NCBI GenBank assembly: GCA_023954815.1
Contig: JAGSHB010000019.1
Coordinates: 1 to 54,166, forward strand
DNA: 54,166 bases
Direction of reading: 5' to 3'
Origin: Myxococcales bacterium
Lineage (GTDB): Bacteria > Myxococcota_A > UBA9042
Shown: positions 17,415 to 27,200 of the stretch, one piece after another
How the letters are laid out: every line of letters begins with the position of its first letter
How positions within the stretch are numbered: position 1 is the first letter of the stretch
Made by a program: the position numbers and the translations under genes
Notes under the pieces: model-generated
The model's input: the letters and a program-made list of their open reading frames with translations, nothing else
Told to the model about the DNA's origin: nothing
Databases searched by the model: none

Positions 17415-18334
17415 GCCGCACCTCCGTCTGGCGTCTGCTTGCCTGAGATCGACAGCTGCGAAGGGTCGAGCAAGTTGCCGTGCTGTTCACCAGAGGTGCG
17501 GCGCTCGTTGCCGTCAAAGCCTAGGGATCTAGATGCCTCACGTTGGGCGTCGAAGAGGTCTGGATCTCGCGCTGGATCGCCGATGCGCTTGATACCGCCG
17601 AGCTGCAAGGACGCCGTCTCTGGGCGCTCTTCCGCCGGAATGCCGCTGCCTTCCCACGTGCCTTCGCGCTGCATGGCGATCTTCACCTGCAGACGTTTGA
17701 GGCCCTTCATCAGCTCTTCGGGGTTGGGCGGGCAGCCGGGCACGTAGACGTCCACGGGCACGAACGTGTCGATGCCGGGCACGACCGAGTAGATGTCGCG
17801 GTAGAAGTCGCCGCTGATGGCGCAGGAGCCCATGGCCACGCACCACTTGGGTTCGGGCATCTGGTCCCAGAGTTTGCGCACGCGCGGCGCCATCTTCACC
17901 GTGATGGTGCCAGCGACGACCATGACATCGCACTGCCGGGGCGTGGGCCGGATGATCGCCCCCATGCGGTCGAGATCGACCCTGGACGCCGCCGCCGCCA
18001 TGAACTCGATGCCGCAGCAGCTCGTCGCCATGGGGAAGATGAACAGGCTGCTCGACGAGGCCCAATCCAGCAGGCGCTCGACATTGCTAACCGCCACATC
18101 GAGACCGGGCACGCTGATCACTTTTTCGAGCAGGGGGTTGGTGTAGGCGCGGCTGTCACGGGAGGCCTGGATCTGACCTGATCGCAGCGCTGCAGCTAAG
18201 GCCTGAGCTTCGGCCGGGTCGACGTCAGGGGGCGTGACCTCGCCGTCGCCGCCAGCTTCGTGAGACGGCGCTGTTGGCACTTCTCCCACGACTTCCGCTG
18301 CCTCAACGGTCGGCTGATCGGTGTCTACTGCCAT
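17411..18334 (-). CDS. nuoB: NADH-quinone oxidoreductase subunit B, with N- and C-terminal extensions
   Basis: 307 residues from the ATG at 18334, which overlaps the nuoA end by ten bases; an in-frame start at 18367 lies well inside nuoA. The core has the N2 cluster ligands in ATSCCGIEF, VAMGSCAISG and VPGCPPNPEEL. NuoB is usually about 160-220 residues. Here an acidic Ala/Glu/Pro N-terminal arm of about 60 residues and a ~90-residue polar C-terminal tail are added. Peripheral-arm subunit next to the quinone site. Confidence 0.95.
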   Translation of the reverse strand: MAVDTDQPTVEAAEVVGEVPTAPSHEAGGDGEVTPPDVDPAEAQALAAALRSGQIQASRDSRAYTNPLLEKVISVPGLDVAVSNVERLLDWASSSSLFIFPMATSCCGIEFMAAAASRVDLDRMGAIIRPTPRQCDVMVVAGTITVKMAPRVRKLWDQMPEPKWCVAMGSCAISGDFYRDIYSVVPGIDTFVPVDVYVPGCPPNPEELMKGLKRLQVKIAMQREGTWEGSGIPAEERPETASLQLGGIKRIGDPARDPDLFDAQREASRSLGFDGNERRTSGEQHGNLLDPSQLSISGKQTPDGGAA

Positions 18335-18687
18335 TGGATGGCCCCCTTGCGCACGGCGTAGAGCCAACCCAGCATCAAAATGGCCAGGAAGACGAACATC
18401 TCAGCGATGGCAAAATCGCCGAGTTCTCGAATGTTGAGCGCCCACGGCAGGACAAAAGCCGCCTCGGCGTCGAACAGTACAAAGACCAGCGCCACGATGT
18501 AGTAGCGCGGGTGAAAGCGAATCCAGGTGCCGCCATCGGGCTCCTCTCCGCATTCGTAGGTGTCGTATTTCGACGGTTCGTCGACCTTGGCCTTCACGCG
18601 CAGGATCAGCCCCGCGATGATCATCACCATGGCAGCTGAGGCCGCGATGGCGAGGTAGACAAAGGCGGGGATCCACTGCTGGGCCAT
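18325..18687 (-). CDS. nuoA: NADH-quinone oxidoreductase subunit A
   Basis: 120 residues from the ATG at 18687 (GAGGAAAG eight bases upstream); the open frame extends to 18831 but without a good start. Three transmembrane helices and the family signature KYDTYECGEEPDGGTWIRF and RYYIVALVFVLFDAEAAFV. First gene of the nuoABCDHIJKLMN operon. The 292-base gap to the divergent muiA-like gene holds its promoter. Confidence 0.97.
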   Translation of the reverse strand: MAQQWIPAFVYLAIAASAAMVMIIAGLILRVKAKVDEPSKYDTYECGEEPDGGTWIRFHPRYYIVALVFVLFDAEAAFVLPWALNIRELGDFAIAEMFVFLAILMLGWLYAVRKGAIQWQ

Positions 18688-18787
18688 GGAACTTTCCTCG
18701 GAGAAGCGTTTGTTTACGTGACGGGAACTCTCTTTGAGGTAGCGGGTGGTGTTGCGAACCAACATCACAGAGGGGAGTTTGCGGCAA

Positions 18788-18816
18788 ATCATAGGCTCGC
18801 GCCTGCCGATCGTCAC
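18788..18816 (-). promoter_or_regulatory. Candidate promoter of the nuo operon
   Basis: On the minus strand GTGACG (18816-18811), a 17-base spacer and TATGAT (18793-18788) form a reasonable sigma-70-type promoter. It would give a 5' leader of about 90 bases before nuoA. The gap is shared with the divergent plus-strand gene at 18980, whose own promoter I could not resolve. Confidence 0.45.
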
Positions 18817-18979
18817 CCCCGATCTGCGCACTCGTCACAATTGTCTTTGCACAGTCGCGGATTTACCGGCCTGTTCGCCGCACTGCGAGCTCATCGGAAT
18901 GTCAGCGGGATTCGAGGGTTGCCTCATGACCCTACGCCCGTCACCGTCTGCCCGCCCGAATCTATCCAGGGAGTTCTTC

Positions 18980-20830
18980 ATGTACGCTCGCTTGTTGCCG
19001 CGCCGCGCCGCCCCGGCCCCGCTCTCGGCTCTCGTTGTCTCTTGTCTCGTGGTCACCGCACCTGTGCTCGCTGCGACCACCGCCCCCAAAGTCCCCATCG
19101 CCTCGAGCCGGGTGACCGCGGTGACGCTCTATCGCGGCCAAGCGCTCGTCAGCCGCACCGTCAACGTGCCGGCTGGTACCGGTGAGCTGCAGTTGGTGGT
19201 CGATGGCCTGCCCAGTCGCGTCAACGGCTCCAGCCTCACAGCCCAAGCGCGTGGCAACAGCGGATTGACGGTGCGGTCGGTGCGTTATCAGCGAAAGTCC
19301 ACCTCAAAGGCGGCCAATCCCAAGGTCGCTGCGCTCGACGAGAAAATGGCCGAGCTGCGCACCGACAGGCAGACCGAGCGCGAGTACGTGCGGCTGCTCG
19401 ATGACAAGTACAAGGTCTACCAGCGGCAGATGGGTTTTGTAGCGCCGACGGCCAAGCAAGAGATGGCCAAAGGCGTGCTCAACCCCAAGAAGCTGGCCAA
19501 AATCACGGACGCTAACCTCGCCGCCCGCGAGGCGATCGTCACCGCCCGGATCGCGCGGCGGGCGAAGATCAGAAAGATCGACAAGGAGCTGCGCTTGCTC
19601 AGTCGGCAGCGCCGGGAGCTGAGTCGCGGTCGTCACATGAGCAGTCGGCAGGCGGTGATCTACCTCAACAAGCGGCGCGCAGGCCGGACGACGCTGCGGC
19701 TGGACTACCTGGTGCACGGCGCGGGCTGGACGCCGACCTACAACGTGCGCGCCTCGAGAAATGGCCGCGGTGTGCAGCTTGAGTACCTGGCCGAAGTGCG
19801 CCAGATGAGCGGTGAGCCGTGGAATGGCGTGAGAGTGACCCTGTCGACAGCCACCCCGCAAATGAGCGCCGAGAGCCCCCTGCTGGGCCCGCTGTGGGTC
19901 GGCCTCGGTGGCGCTCCGACCAAGGTGCGTCATCGCCGCAAGAAGCGCATGAGCTTTAAGTCCTACGCCTCGTCGCAAAATCGGATTCGTGTCCAGCAGC
20001 AGCGTCTACGTAGCCGGCCTAGTCGGGCGCGGGCCGGCTGGATGATGAACAAACTCGCCGCGCAGGGTCAGCGGATGGAGCTCAATGCAGACCGCGCGGT
20101 GGTGCGTGCTGGGCGGCGTTCGGTCAAGGCGTCAGAAGAGGCGCTGGCGGTGTCCTACAAGCTGCCCGGCAAGATGCGGCTGGAGAGCCGGTCGGATAGG
20201 CAGCTGGTCAAGGTGGCGATGCTCAAGCTGCAGGCGGACATCTTCTACGAAGCGGTGCCGCTGTTTTCGTCCTACGTCACCCGCTACGCCCGCGTGGTCA
20301 ACACCAGTGACCTGCCGTTGCTCGCTGGTTCGTACCGGGCGTTTAGCGATGGCGAGTTCGTCGGCAAGGGCAAGGTGCCGGTCATCGCCCGTGGGCAGGA
20401 CTTCACCATCGGCCTCGGCGCCGACACCCAGCTGCGCTGCTACCGGGAGCTGGTCGACAAGACCGACGAGACCTCGTGGGGCTCGCGCGTGCAGTCGTTT
20501 GACTATCGCCTGCGGATCGAGAGCTACAAGCGCGGGCAGGTCAAGGTGCGGGTGTATGACCGCATCCCCGCCAGCAAGACCAAGGAGCTGGAGATCAAGC
20601 TGACCAAGCACAGCCGCGGGCTGAGCAGCGAGGCGGTGTACAAGCGGGACCATCGGCCGCGCGGGATCTTGCGTTGGGATTTGAAGGTGGCGCCGGGGAG
20701 CAATGGCGCCAAGGCGCTGGATATGACCTATCGCTTCGAGATGAAGTACGAAAAGGGCAAGCACGTCGGCCGGCAGGCGACGGGGCTGATGCGCGTGATG
20801 GAGAAGGACTTCCGGGCGATGAGCCGGTAG
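18980..20830 (+). CDS. MuiA-like protein (DUF4140/DUF4139)
   Basis: 616 residues from the ATG at 18980, which has AGGGAG six bases upstream; the longer open frame from 18746 has no such site. Signal peptide at 1-31 (ALVVSCLVVTAPVLA-AT). Residues about 45-110 match DUF4140 (VTAVTLYRGQALVSRTVNV). A basic coiled-coil region follows at about 115-220, then DUF4139 (LDYLVHGAGWTPTYNVRAS, then GEPWNGVRVTLSTATPQMS) to the end, interrupted by an Arg/Lys/Ser-rich insert (about 330-375). The family is called mucoidy inhibitor A, but its biochemical role is unknown. Likely periplasmic. Confidence 0.88.
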   Translation: MYARLLPRRAAPAPLSALVVSCLVVTAPVLAATTAPKVPIASSRVTAVTLYRGQALVSRTVNVPAGTGELQLVVDGLPSRVNGSSLTAQARGNSGLTVRSVRYQRKSTSKAANPKVAALDEKMAELRTDRQTEREYVRLLDDKYKVYQRQMGFVAPTAKQEMAKGVLNPKKLAKITDANLAAREAIVTARIARRAKIRKIDKELRLLSRQRRELSRGRHMSSRQAVIYLNKRRAGRTTLRLDYLVHGAGWTPTYNVRASRNGRGVQLEYLAEVRQMSGEPWNGVRVTLSTATPQMSAESPLLGPLWVGLGGAPTKVRHRRKKRMSFKSYASSQNRIRVQQQRLRSRPSRARAGWMMNKLAAQGQRMELNADRAVVRAGRRSVKASEEALAVSYKLPGKMRLESRSDRQLVKVAMLKLQADIFYEAVPLFSSYVTRYARVVNTSDLPLLAGSYRAFSDGEFVGKGKVPVIARGQDFTIGLGADTQLRCYRELVDKTDETSWGSRVQSFDYRLRIESYKRGQVKVRVYDRIPASKTKELEIKLTKHSRGLSSEAVYKRDHRPRGILRWDLKVAPGSNGAKALDMTYRFEMKYEKGKHVGRQATGLMRVMEKDFRAMSR

Positions 20831-21252
20831 GTGGTGCCGCGGGGTGAATTCGGGGATTTCGGAAGGTCAAAAGGCCGCTGCGGGGGCAAGGATGGCCCTA
20901 GCGGGCGTTTGGTGGCTTGGAACGCATACTAAGTGGGGGCGGCGACCCATCGGCCCGTGGCTGGCCTCGTACGCGCACATCACCATCGCACTCCGAAGGT
21001 GTCGATGCCCGCCCACTGAGGCCCGCAGCCACAGACTTCAGCCCGGTACGCCCGGCTGGGAGCGCTACTAACAATCCCCAAAAGCAGACCACATCGATCC
21101 GAGTTTTCGACACGAAACACCACAGCTATTTTCATCTCTAACAACCAATTGCACTGTCCCGGTTCGTGCATGGTTGGTAGGCTGGTCCCACTCAAAGTGT
21201 CCAACTGGACCGGTGTGCCCGAAATCTGGGGCCGCCGTGTGTGGAGAGATTG
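20831..21252. other. Gene-free stretch before the giant lipoprotein gene
   Basis: This 422-base gap holds copy A of the ~95-bp direct repeat at 20865-20960. From there to the ATG at 21253 the sequence turns AT-richer around 21070-21150, where a promoter is likely. I found no hexamer pair good enough to name and no coding frame. Confidence 0.5.
20865..20960 (+). repeat. Direct repeat element, copy A (structured ~95-bp element)
   Basis: Starts GGTCAAAAGGCCGCTGCG and continues through AAGGATG, CTAGCGGGCGTTTG, GCATACTA and GTGGGG to CGGCGACC. Copy B at 29633 matches it closely in the same orientation (my hand alignment). The first half folds: outer helix CCGCT/AGCGG with flanking AAA/TTT pairing, inner helix GGGC/GCCC closing an AAGGATG loop. 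The inner helix of copy B is GGCC/GGCC, a compensating change. It lies 34 bases after the stop of the MuiA-like gene. Confidence 0.75.
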
Positions 21253-24200
21253 ATGACTCGTTCCCTATCTTGGCGCGCGCTGCTGTGCTGCCTCGTTGCT
21301 CCCGTGATTTTCGCCGCTTGTGGGGATGACCCTGAGATAAAGACCGACGGACCGGCGGCGGATGTGTCGGTCGCCGACGCGCCGTTGGCCGACCAGCTCG
21401 ATGAGGACGCCACACCCGACACAGGCATTGATCCCTCCGATGGCACCGCCTCCGATACGGTTGCGGCCGACGCGACGGTTGCAGACGGTGGCGAGAGCGC
21501 TGACGTCGTGGCTGACATGGACAGCGCAGTGGGTGGCGATGCCGCGGATGGGGCGTCACTCGACGTAGCCGGCTCTGGAGATACGGCGTCTGCTGATGGC
21601 GGTCCCGTGGCGGCATGCCCCGGCGCCAAGGGCTGCGGCTGCAAGGTGGATGCCGAGTGCAACAGCGGCGCTTGCGTGCTGTGGACAACTGGCTCGCGGC
21701 AGTGCGGTACGCCGTGCAAGAGCACAGGCGACTGCCAGAGCGGACAAATTTGCAGCAACGGCGACAACGCTGTGTGTGTGCCCGCGGCCATCGCTTTGTG
21801 TCAGCCGTGCGTGGGGGACAACGAGTGCCAGGTCGGCGCGCCCGATGGCGTCTGCATCGATGGCGGTGCTGCCGGGTCGTTCTGTGGCGTCAGCTGCAGC
21901 ACCGATAGCGATTGCCCGACGGGCAGCAAGACGGTCTGCAAGGAGAGCAAGTCGCTCAGCGGCAAGAGCGTCAAGCAGTGCGTGCCAGCGAAGGGTGAGT
22001 CCTGCAGCTGCTCCGACTACGCCATGGCCCTGAGCGCCAAGACCACCTGCTTTGCGCCTGGCCTGCCTGGCTGCGCGGCAGTGCGGCAGTGCTTGCCCGC
22101 CGGTGCGCCTGGCGCGCCCAAGGGCGGTGGGCTCGGAGCGTGCACCCCGCAGAAATCGGCCAAAGAGACCTGCGACGGCATCGACAACAACTGCGACGGG
22201 GTCACCGATGAAGGGCTCGACACCCTCTGCGATGACAACAACCCGTGCACCAAAGGTAGCTGCAAGGGCGGCAAGGGCTGCGAGCAAGCACAGGCCAGCG
22301 GCGCTTGTGACGACAGCAACGCCTGCACCAAAGACGACGGATGCGCTGTGGGGCTGTGCCAGGGCGTGACCGTCACCTGCGACGACAAGGAGCCTTGCAC
22401 GACCGACAGCTGCAGCCCAAAGACCGGTTGCGTCCACAAGGCGCTCACTGGCGGCTGCGATGATGGCGACGCGTGTACTGAGGGCGACAGCTGCGCCAAA
22501 GCTAAGTGCACCGGCACCAAGAAGGACTGCAACGACGGCAACAAGTGCACCACCGACAGCTGCGACCTGGCCACGGGATGCACCGCGACCGCCAGCACCG
22601 GGCCGTGCGACGACGACGACAGCTGCACGACCGACGACGCCTGCACTGGCGGGCTCTGCACCGGCAAGAAGAAGGTCTGCGACGACAACAACCCGTGCAC
22701 GACCGACAGCTGTGACGCAAAGAAGGGCTGTGTGAGCGCCTTCGCCAAGGGTGCGTGCTCCGACGACGACGCCTGCACCGACAAGGACACGTGCATCAAT
22801 GGCGCCTGCGCCGGTCAGGCGAAGGACTGCGATGATGACAACGCGTGCACCTCTGACAGCTGCGACAAGGACACCGGCTGCAAGGTCAGCTACTTGACAG
22901 ATGCCTGCGACGACGGCAGCGCCTGCACTGAAAAAGACACGTGCGACAAGGGCGCATGCACCGGCAAGGGGCTCGCTTGCGATGACAACAACCCTTGTAC
23001 GACCGATAGCTGCGACAAGGTCAAAGGCTGCGCTTCCGTGGTTCATGAAAAGGGCTGTGATGACGGCGACGGCTGCACCGAGTCGGATGTGTGCAAAGGC
23101 GGCACGTGTGCGGGCAAGGCCAAGGACTGCGATGACGACAACGCGTGTACGGCCGATAGCTGCTCTGACGGCGTCTGCTTGGCCAAGGCGCTGACGGGGA
23201 CCACCTGCACCGATGGCGACGCTTGTACCAGCGGCGATACCTGCTCCGGGGCAGGGACCTGCGGCGGCAAGACCATCTCCTGTGAGGATGGGAACACCTG
23301 CACCGACGATCCCTGCGATCCGAAGACCGGCTGCGCGGCGAAGAAGATGACCACCAAGAGCTGCGACGACGGCAGCAAATGCACCACGTCGGATATGTGC
23401 GACGGCAAGGGCAAGTGCGTGGGCGCTGCGCTCAAGTGCGACGACAACAAGCCGTGCACGACCGACAGCTGCGATCCGGAAAAGGGCTGCGTCCATGCCA
23501 ACAACACCCTGCCGTGTAACGACGGCGACAGCTGCACGGGCGGCCCGGGCGGCTTCGGCGACATCTGCGAGAGCGGCGTCTGCAAGCCGGGCAAGAGCGT
23601 CTGCAGTTGCAAATCCGATGCGGACTGCGCCAAGCAGAGCAGCAATCTGTGTCTCGGTAAGCAGACCTGCAACAAGGGCAAGTGCGAGCTGGTCAGCGGT
23701 AGCGGCGTGACCTGCAAAGACGACGGCGACAGCTGCAGCCTGGAGAGCTGTGATCCGAAGACCGGCAAGTGCGTCGTGGCCTCGGCCAAAGATGGCACCA
23801 GCTGCGACAAGGACGGCACGGTCTGCACCCAGGGGGACGCCTGTAAGAGCGGCGCATGCACGGCGGGTAAAAAGCGCGACTGCGATGACAACAAGCCCTG
23901 CACCGCTGACGTCTGCCACAAGCTGGCCGGGTGTCTGCACAACGCCCAGGCTGGGACGTGCACCGACGGCAACGCCTGCACGGCCAAGGACGCCTGCATC
24001 AACGGCAGCTGCCAGGGTGCGCTGGTCGTATGCAACGACGGCAAGGCCTGCACCAAGGACAGCTGCGACAAGCAAAAGGGCTGCGTGACGGCGGCGTTGA
24101 CGGGGACGACGTGTGACGACGGCAGCGCTTGCACCGAAAAGGATGTGTGCACGGCTGGGGTCTGCAAGGGCGGCGCTGCCAAGAGCTGCGATGATAGCAA

Positions 24201-27200
24201 CGCCTGCACCAAGGACAGCTGCGATCCAAAGTCGGGCTGTTCGTCGGTGGCGCTGCCCAATGCCGTGAGCTGCTCCGATGGCGATCCGTGCACCAGCGGC
24301 GACGCCTGCGCTGGGGGCAAGTGCGCCGTGGGGCCGAAGAAGACCTGTGATGACGGTAATGTGTGCACCATCGATGCCTGCGACGACAAGAGCGGCAAGT
24401 GCAGCACCTCGCCGGCAAAGAAGGGCGCGCCTTGCGACGACGGGAACCTCTGCACGGCGAGTGGCTGTGACAGTGGCAAGTGCGTGGCGACGAGCACCAA
24501 GGCCTGCACCGACAGCAACAAATGCACCGCGGATGGCAAGTGCGATCCGAAGACCGGCGCGTGCTCGGTCGGCCAGACCAAGGCGTGTGATGACGGCGAC
24601 AAGTGCACGCTGGATCTGTGCGACCCGGCCAGCGGCGGCTGCGTGGCCTCGCCCATCGCGGGCTGCTCCGGGCCGTGCCTGTCGAACACGGACTGCGACG
24701 ACGGCAACCCGTGCACGTTGGGGACCTGCGACATCAAGACTGGCGACTGCAGCCACAAGCTCAGCGCCGAGCGCAAGGTCTGTGGCGAGGGGCTTGTGTG
24801 CGGCGCCAAAGCGACATGCGTGGCTGTGAGCAAGGGCTGGGCGCGGCGGATCTTCTCGAGTGACACCGCCTATCATTACTGCGCGATCACGTGGAACGGC
24901 CATGTCGCGTGCTGGGGCAGAAACAACGCCAAGCAGGTCGATGGCTCCGCTGCGGCCACAATCTCGCTACCCCGGTATTACCCGGGGTTGAGTGACGTGA
25001 CCAAGGTTGCGGTGTGCCCAAGTCACACCTGCGCGTTGACGAAAGCCGGCGAAGTGTGGTGCTGGGGCGACAATTATTACGGTCAGTCTCTACCCGGCAA
25101 GCCCAAGAGCGTGCCGCAGGTGCTCAAGCCGACCAAGACCTTGGCGTTTGGCAAGGCCAAGGACATCAGTTGCGGTACGGGCTTCACTTGCGTGGTGGGG
25201 ACGGACAGCAAGGTGCGCTGCGTTGGGTCGGGAACCAGCGGTCAGCTCGGCGATGGGCTCAGCCAGACGTCCACGTCCAGTACGCTGCGCGTCGTGAAGG
25301 GACTCTCCAAGGTGACGAAGGTGTTTTCAGCATACCAGAGGACGTGTGCCCTCGACGGTGGTGAGGTGTGGTGCTGGGGGCGCGGCGCCCGCTACACGAT
25401 CACGACCAACAGCTACTCCACGGTAGCGGCGCCCGTGCGGATCTCCACCCCGGTCAAGGTGGCGACTGAGCTAGGCGGCGGCCGCCATGTCAACTGCGTC
25501 GGCAACAAGAGCCAGTTCGGCTGTTGGGGGTACAACTCCGAGGGGCAGTTGGGGCTCGACAAGAAGTCCAGTGCGCAGGCAACTTGGGCGGCGCCGCTGG
25601 GAGTGACTGGCGTCCTACAGATGCTCGGAAGCAACACCGTGATGCTACTCGACCGGGCCGGTCGCTCATGGAGCGCGGGGAGCGGCAACTACACCTACGG
25701 CACGCTGATGCGCAAAGTGAACGACATCTACCGCTTCCAGCGGACCGAGGTCAGTGAGGTCGCCACGGACATCGCTACCAGTCGCTACGTGTCGTGCGTG
25801 CTCACAGCCGCCGGCCAGGTCTGGTGCGGCGGCAGAAACTCCTACGGTGAGCTCGGCACCGGCAAGATCAGCAACGGGTCGGTGAACAAGTCGCTGGTGC
25901 ATGGCCTCTGCTTGAATGATGCCATGTGTGATGACGGCCTGCCCTGCACGAAGGACGTCTGCGACACGGCCATCGCGCGTTGCACCTACGCCGTGCTCGA
26001 CAAGAAACCCTGTGACGACGGGCTCCCATGCACGACGGACGACGCGTGCGTGGCCAGCAAGTGCGTGGGCAAGGCGAAGGTCTGCGATGACCAGAACAAG
26101 TGCACCGTCGACTCCTGCGACTCGACCAGCGGCAAGTGTCTGACCAAGCCTGCCGTCGACTGCGATGACAAGAACAACTGCACCACCGATAGCTGCACAG
26201 CCGCGACCGGTGATTGCGCGCACAAAGTCATCGCTGGCTGCGTGCGCACGTGCGAATCCATCGCCGACTGTGATGACGGTTCGCCCTGCACCACAGACCT
26301 GTGCACGGACGGCAAGTGTAAGTGGGACGCGTCCTCATCCGAAGGCAACGTCTGCGTTGACGGCGTGTGCAACAAGGGCCAATGCGGGCCCCCAACCAAG
26401 GGCTGGGTCAAGCAGCTGGCTTCCTTCGGGGCTGGCTATCACTATTGCGCCCTGAGTCATCAGGGGCAGGTGTTCTGTTGGGGCACGACCAACTCAGATG
26501 GCCAACTCGGCAACGGCACGACGACGACGAGCAAGCAGCCCGTGCGTGTCTTTGGTCTAGAGAACATCACCTCTGTCGTCGTTGGTTCGAGATCGTCGTG
26601 TGCGCTCGACAAGGACAAGAAAGTCTGGTGCTGGGGGCGCAATAATTACGGCCAACTGGGAACAGGAGCAACCTCCGGCGATCAGACAAAGCCCGTCGCG
26701 GCCACGCAGCTTAGCGGCGCCGTGCAGATTGCCATGGGGCAGTACAATACGTGTGGGCGGTTCACGGACGGCACCGTGCGTTGCGTCGGCTATGGCTTCT
26801 TTTCCGGCTCCGGCTCCGGCGAGGTTACGGCCCTCAAAGCACACACGGTCAAGAACCTGACTGACGCGACCTGGGTGTCCCTCGGCAACAACTACGGTTG
26901 CGCCCGCTCCAAGTCCAACGGCACGGTTTGCTGGGGTCACAACTACGCCAAAGTGATCCCGGGTATCACATCGAATGTCGTCGTTGGAGCCACGGCCATC
27001 GTGGGCCTGTCTGGACCGCTCATGGAGGTGGGCTCTCACAATACCTGTTGGAAGAATGGCGCTGGTGCGTACTGCGTCGGCCAGGGCAACTACGGCCAGC
27101 TGGGCAAGTCCACCGGTACGAGCTCGATCGCCACTCCCGTCGCCGTCAAACTACCCGGCGCGGTCTTGCGCCGCTCGGGCAGCCGCTACCACCAGCTCAT

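Noticed and set aside
21556-24903. A very long minus-strand open frame (over 1100 codons) opposite the Cys/Asp repeats, and another at 23043-24866.
   Set aside because: The repetitive GAC/TGC/ACC codons lack stops on the other strand. The translations are Ala/Val/Arg or Ser/His low complexity with no family features, while the plus strand encodes clear RCC1 and CTDC repeats.
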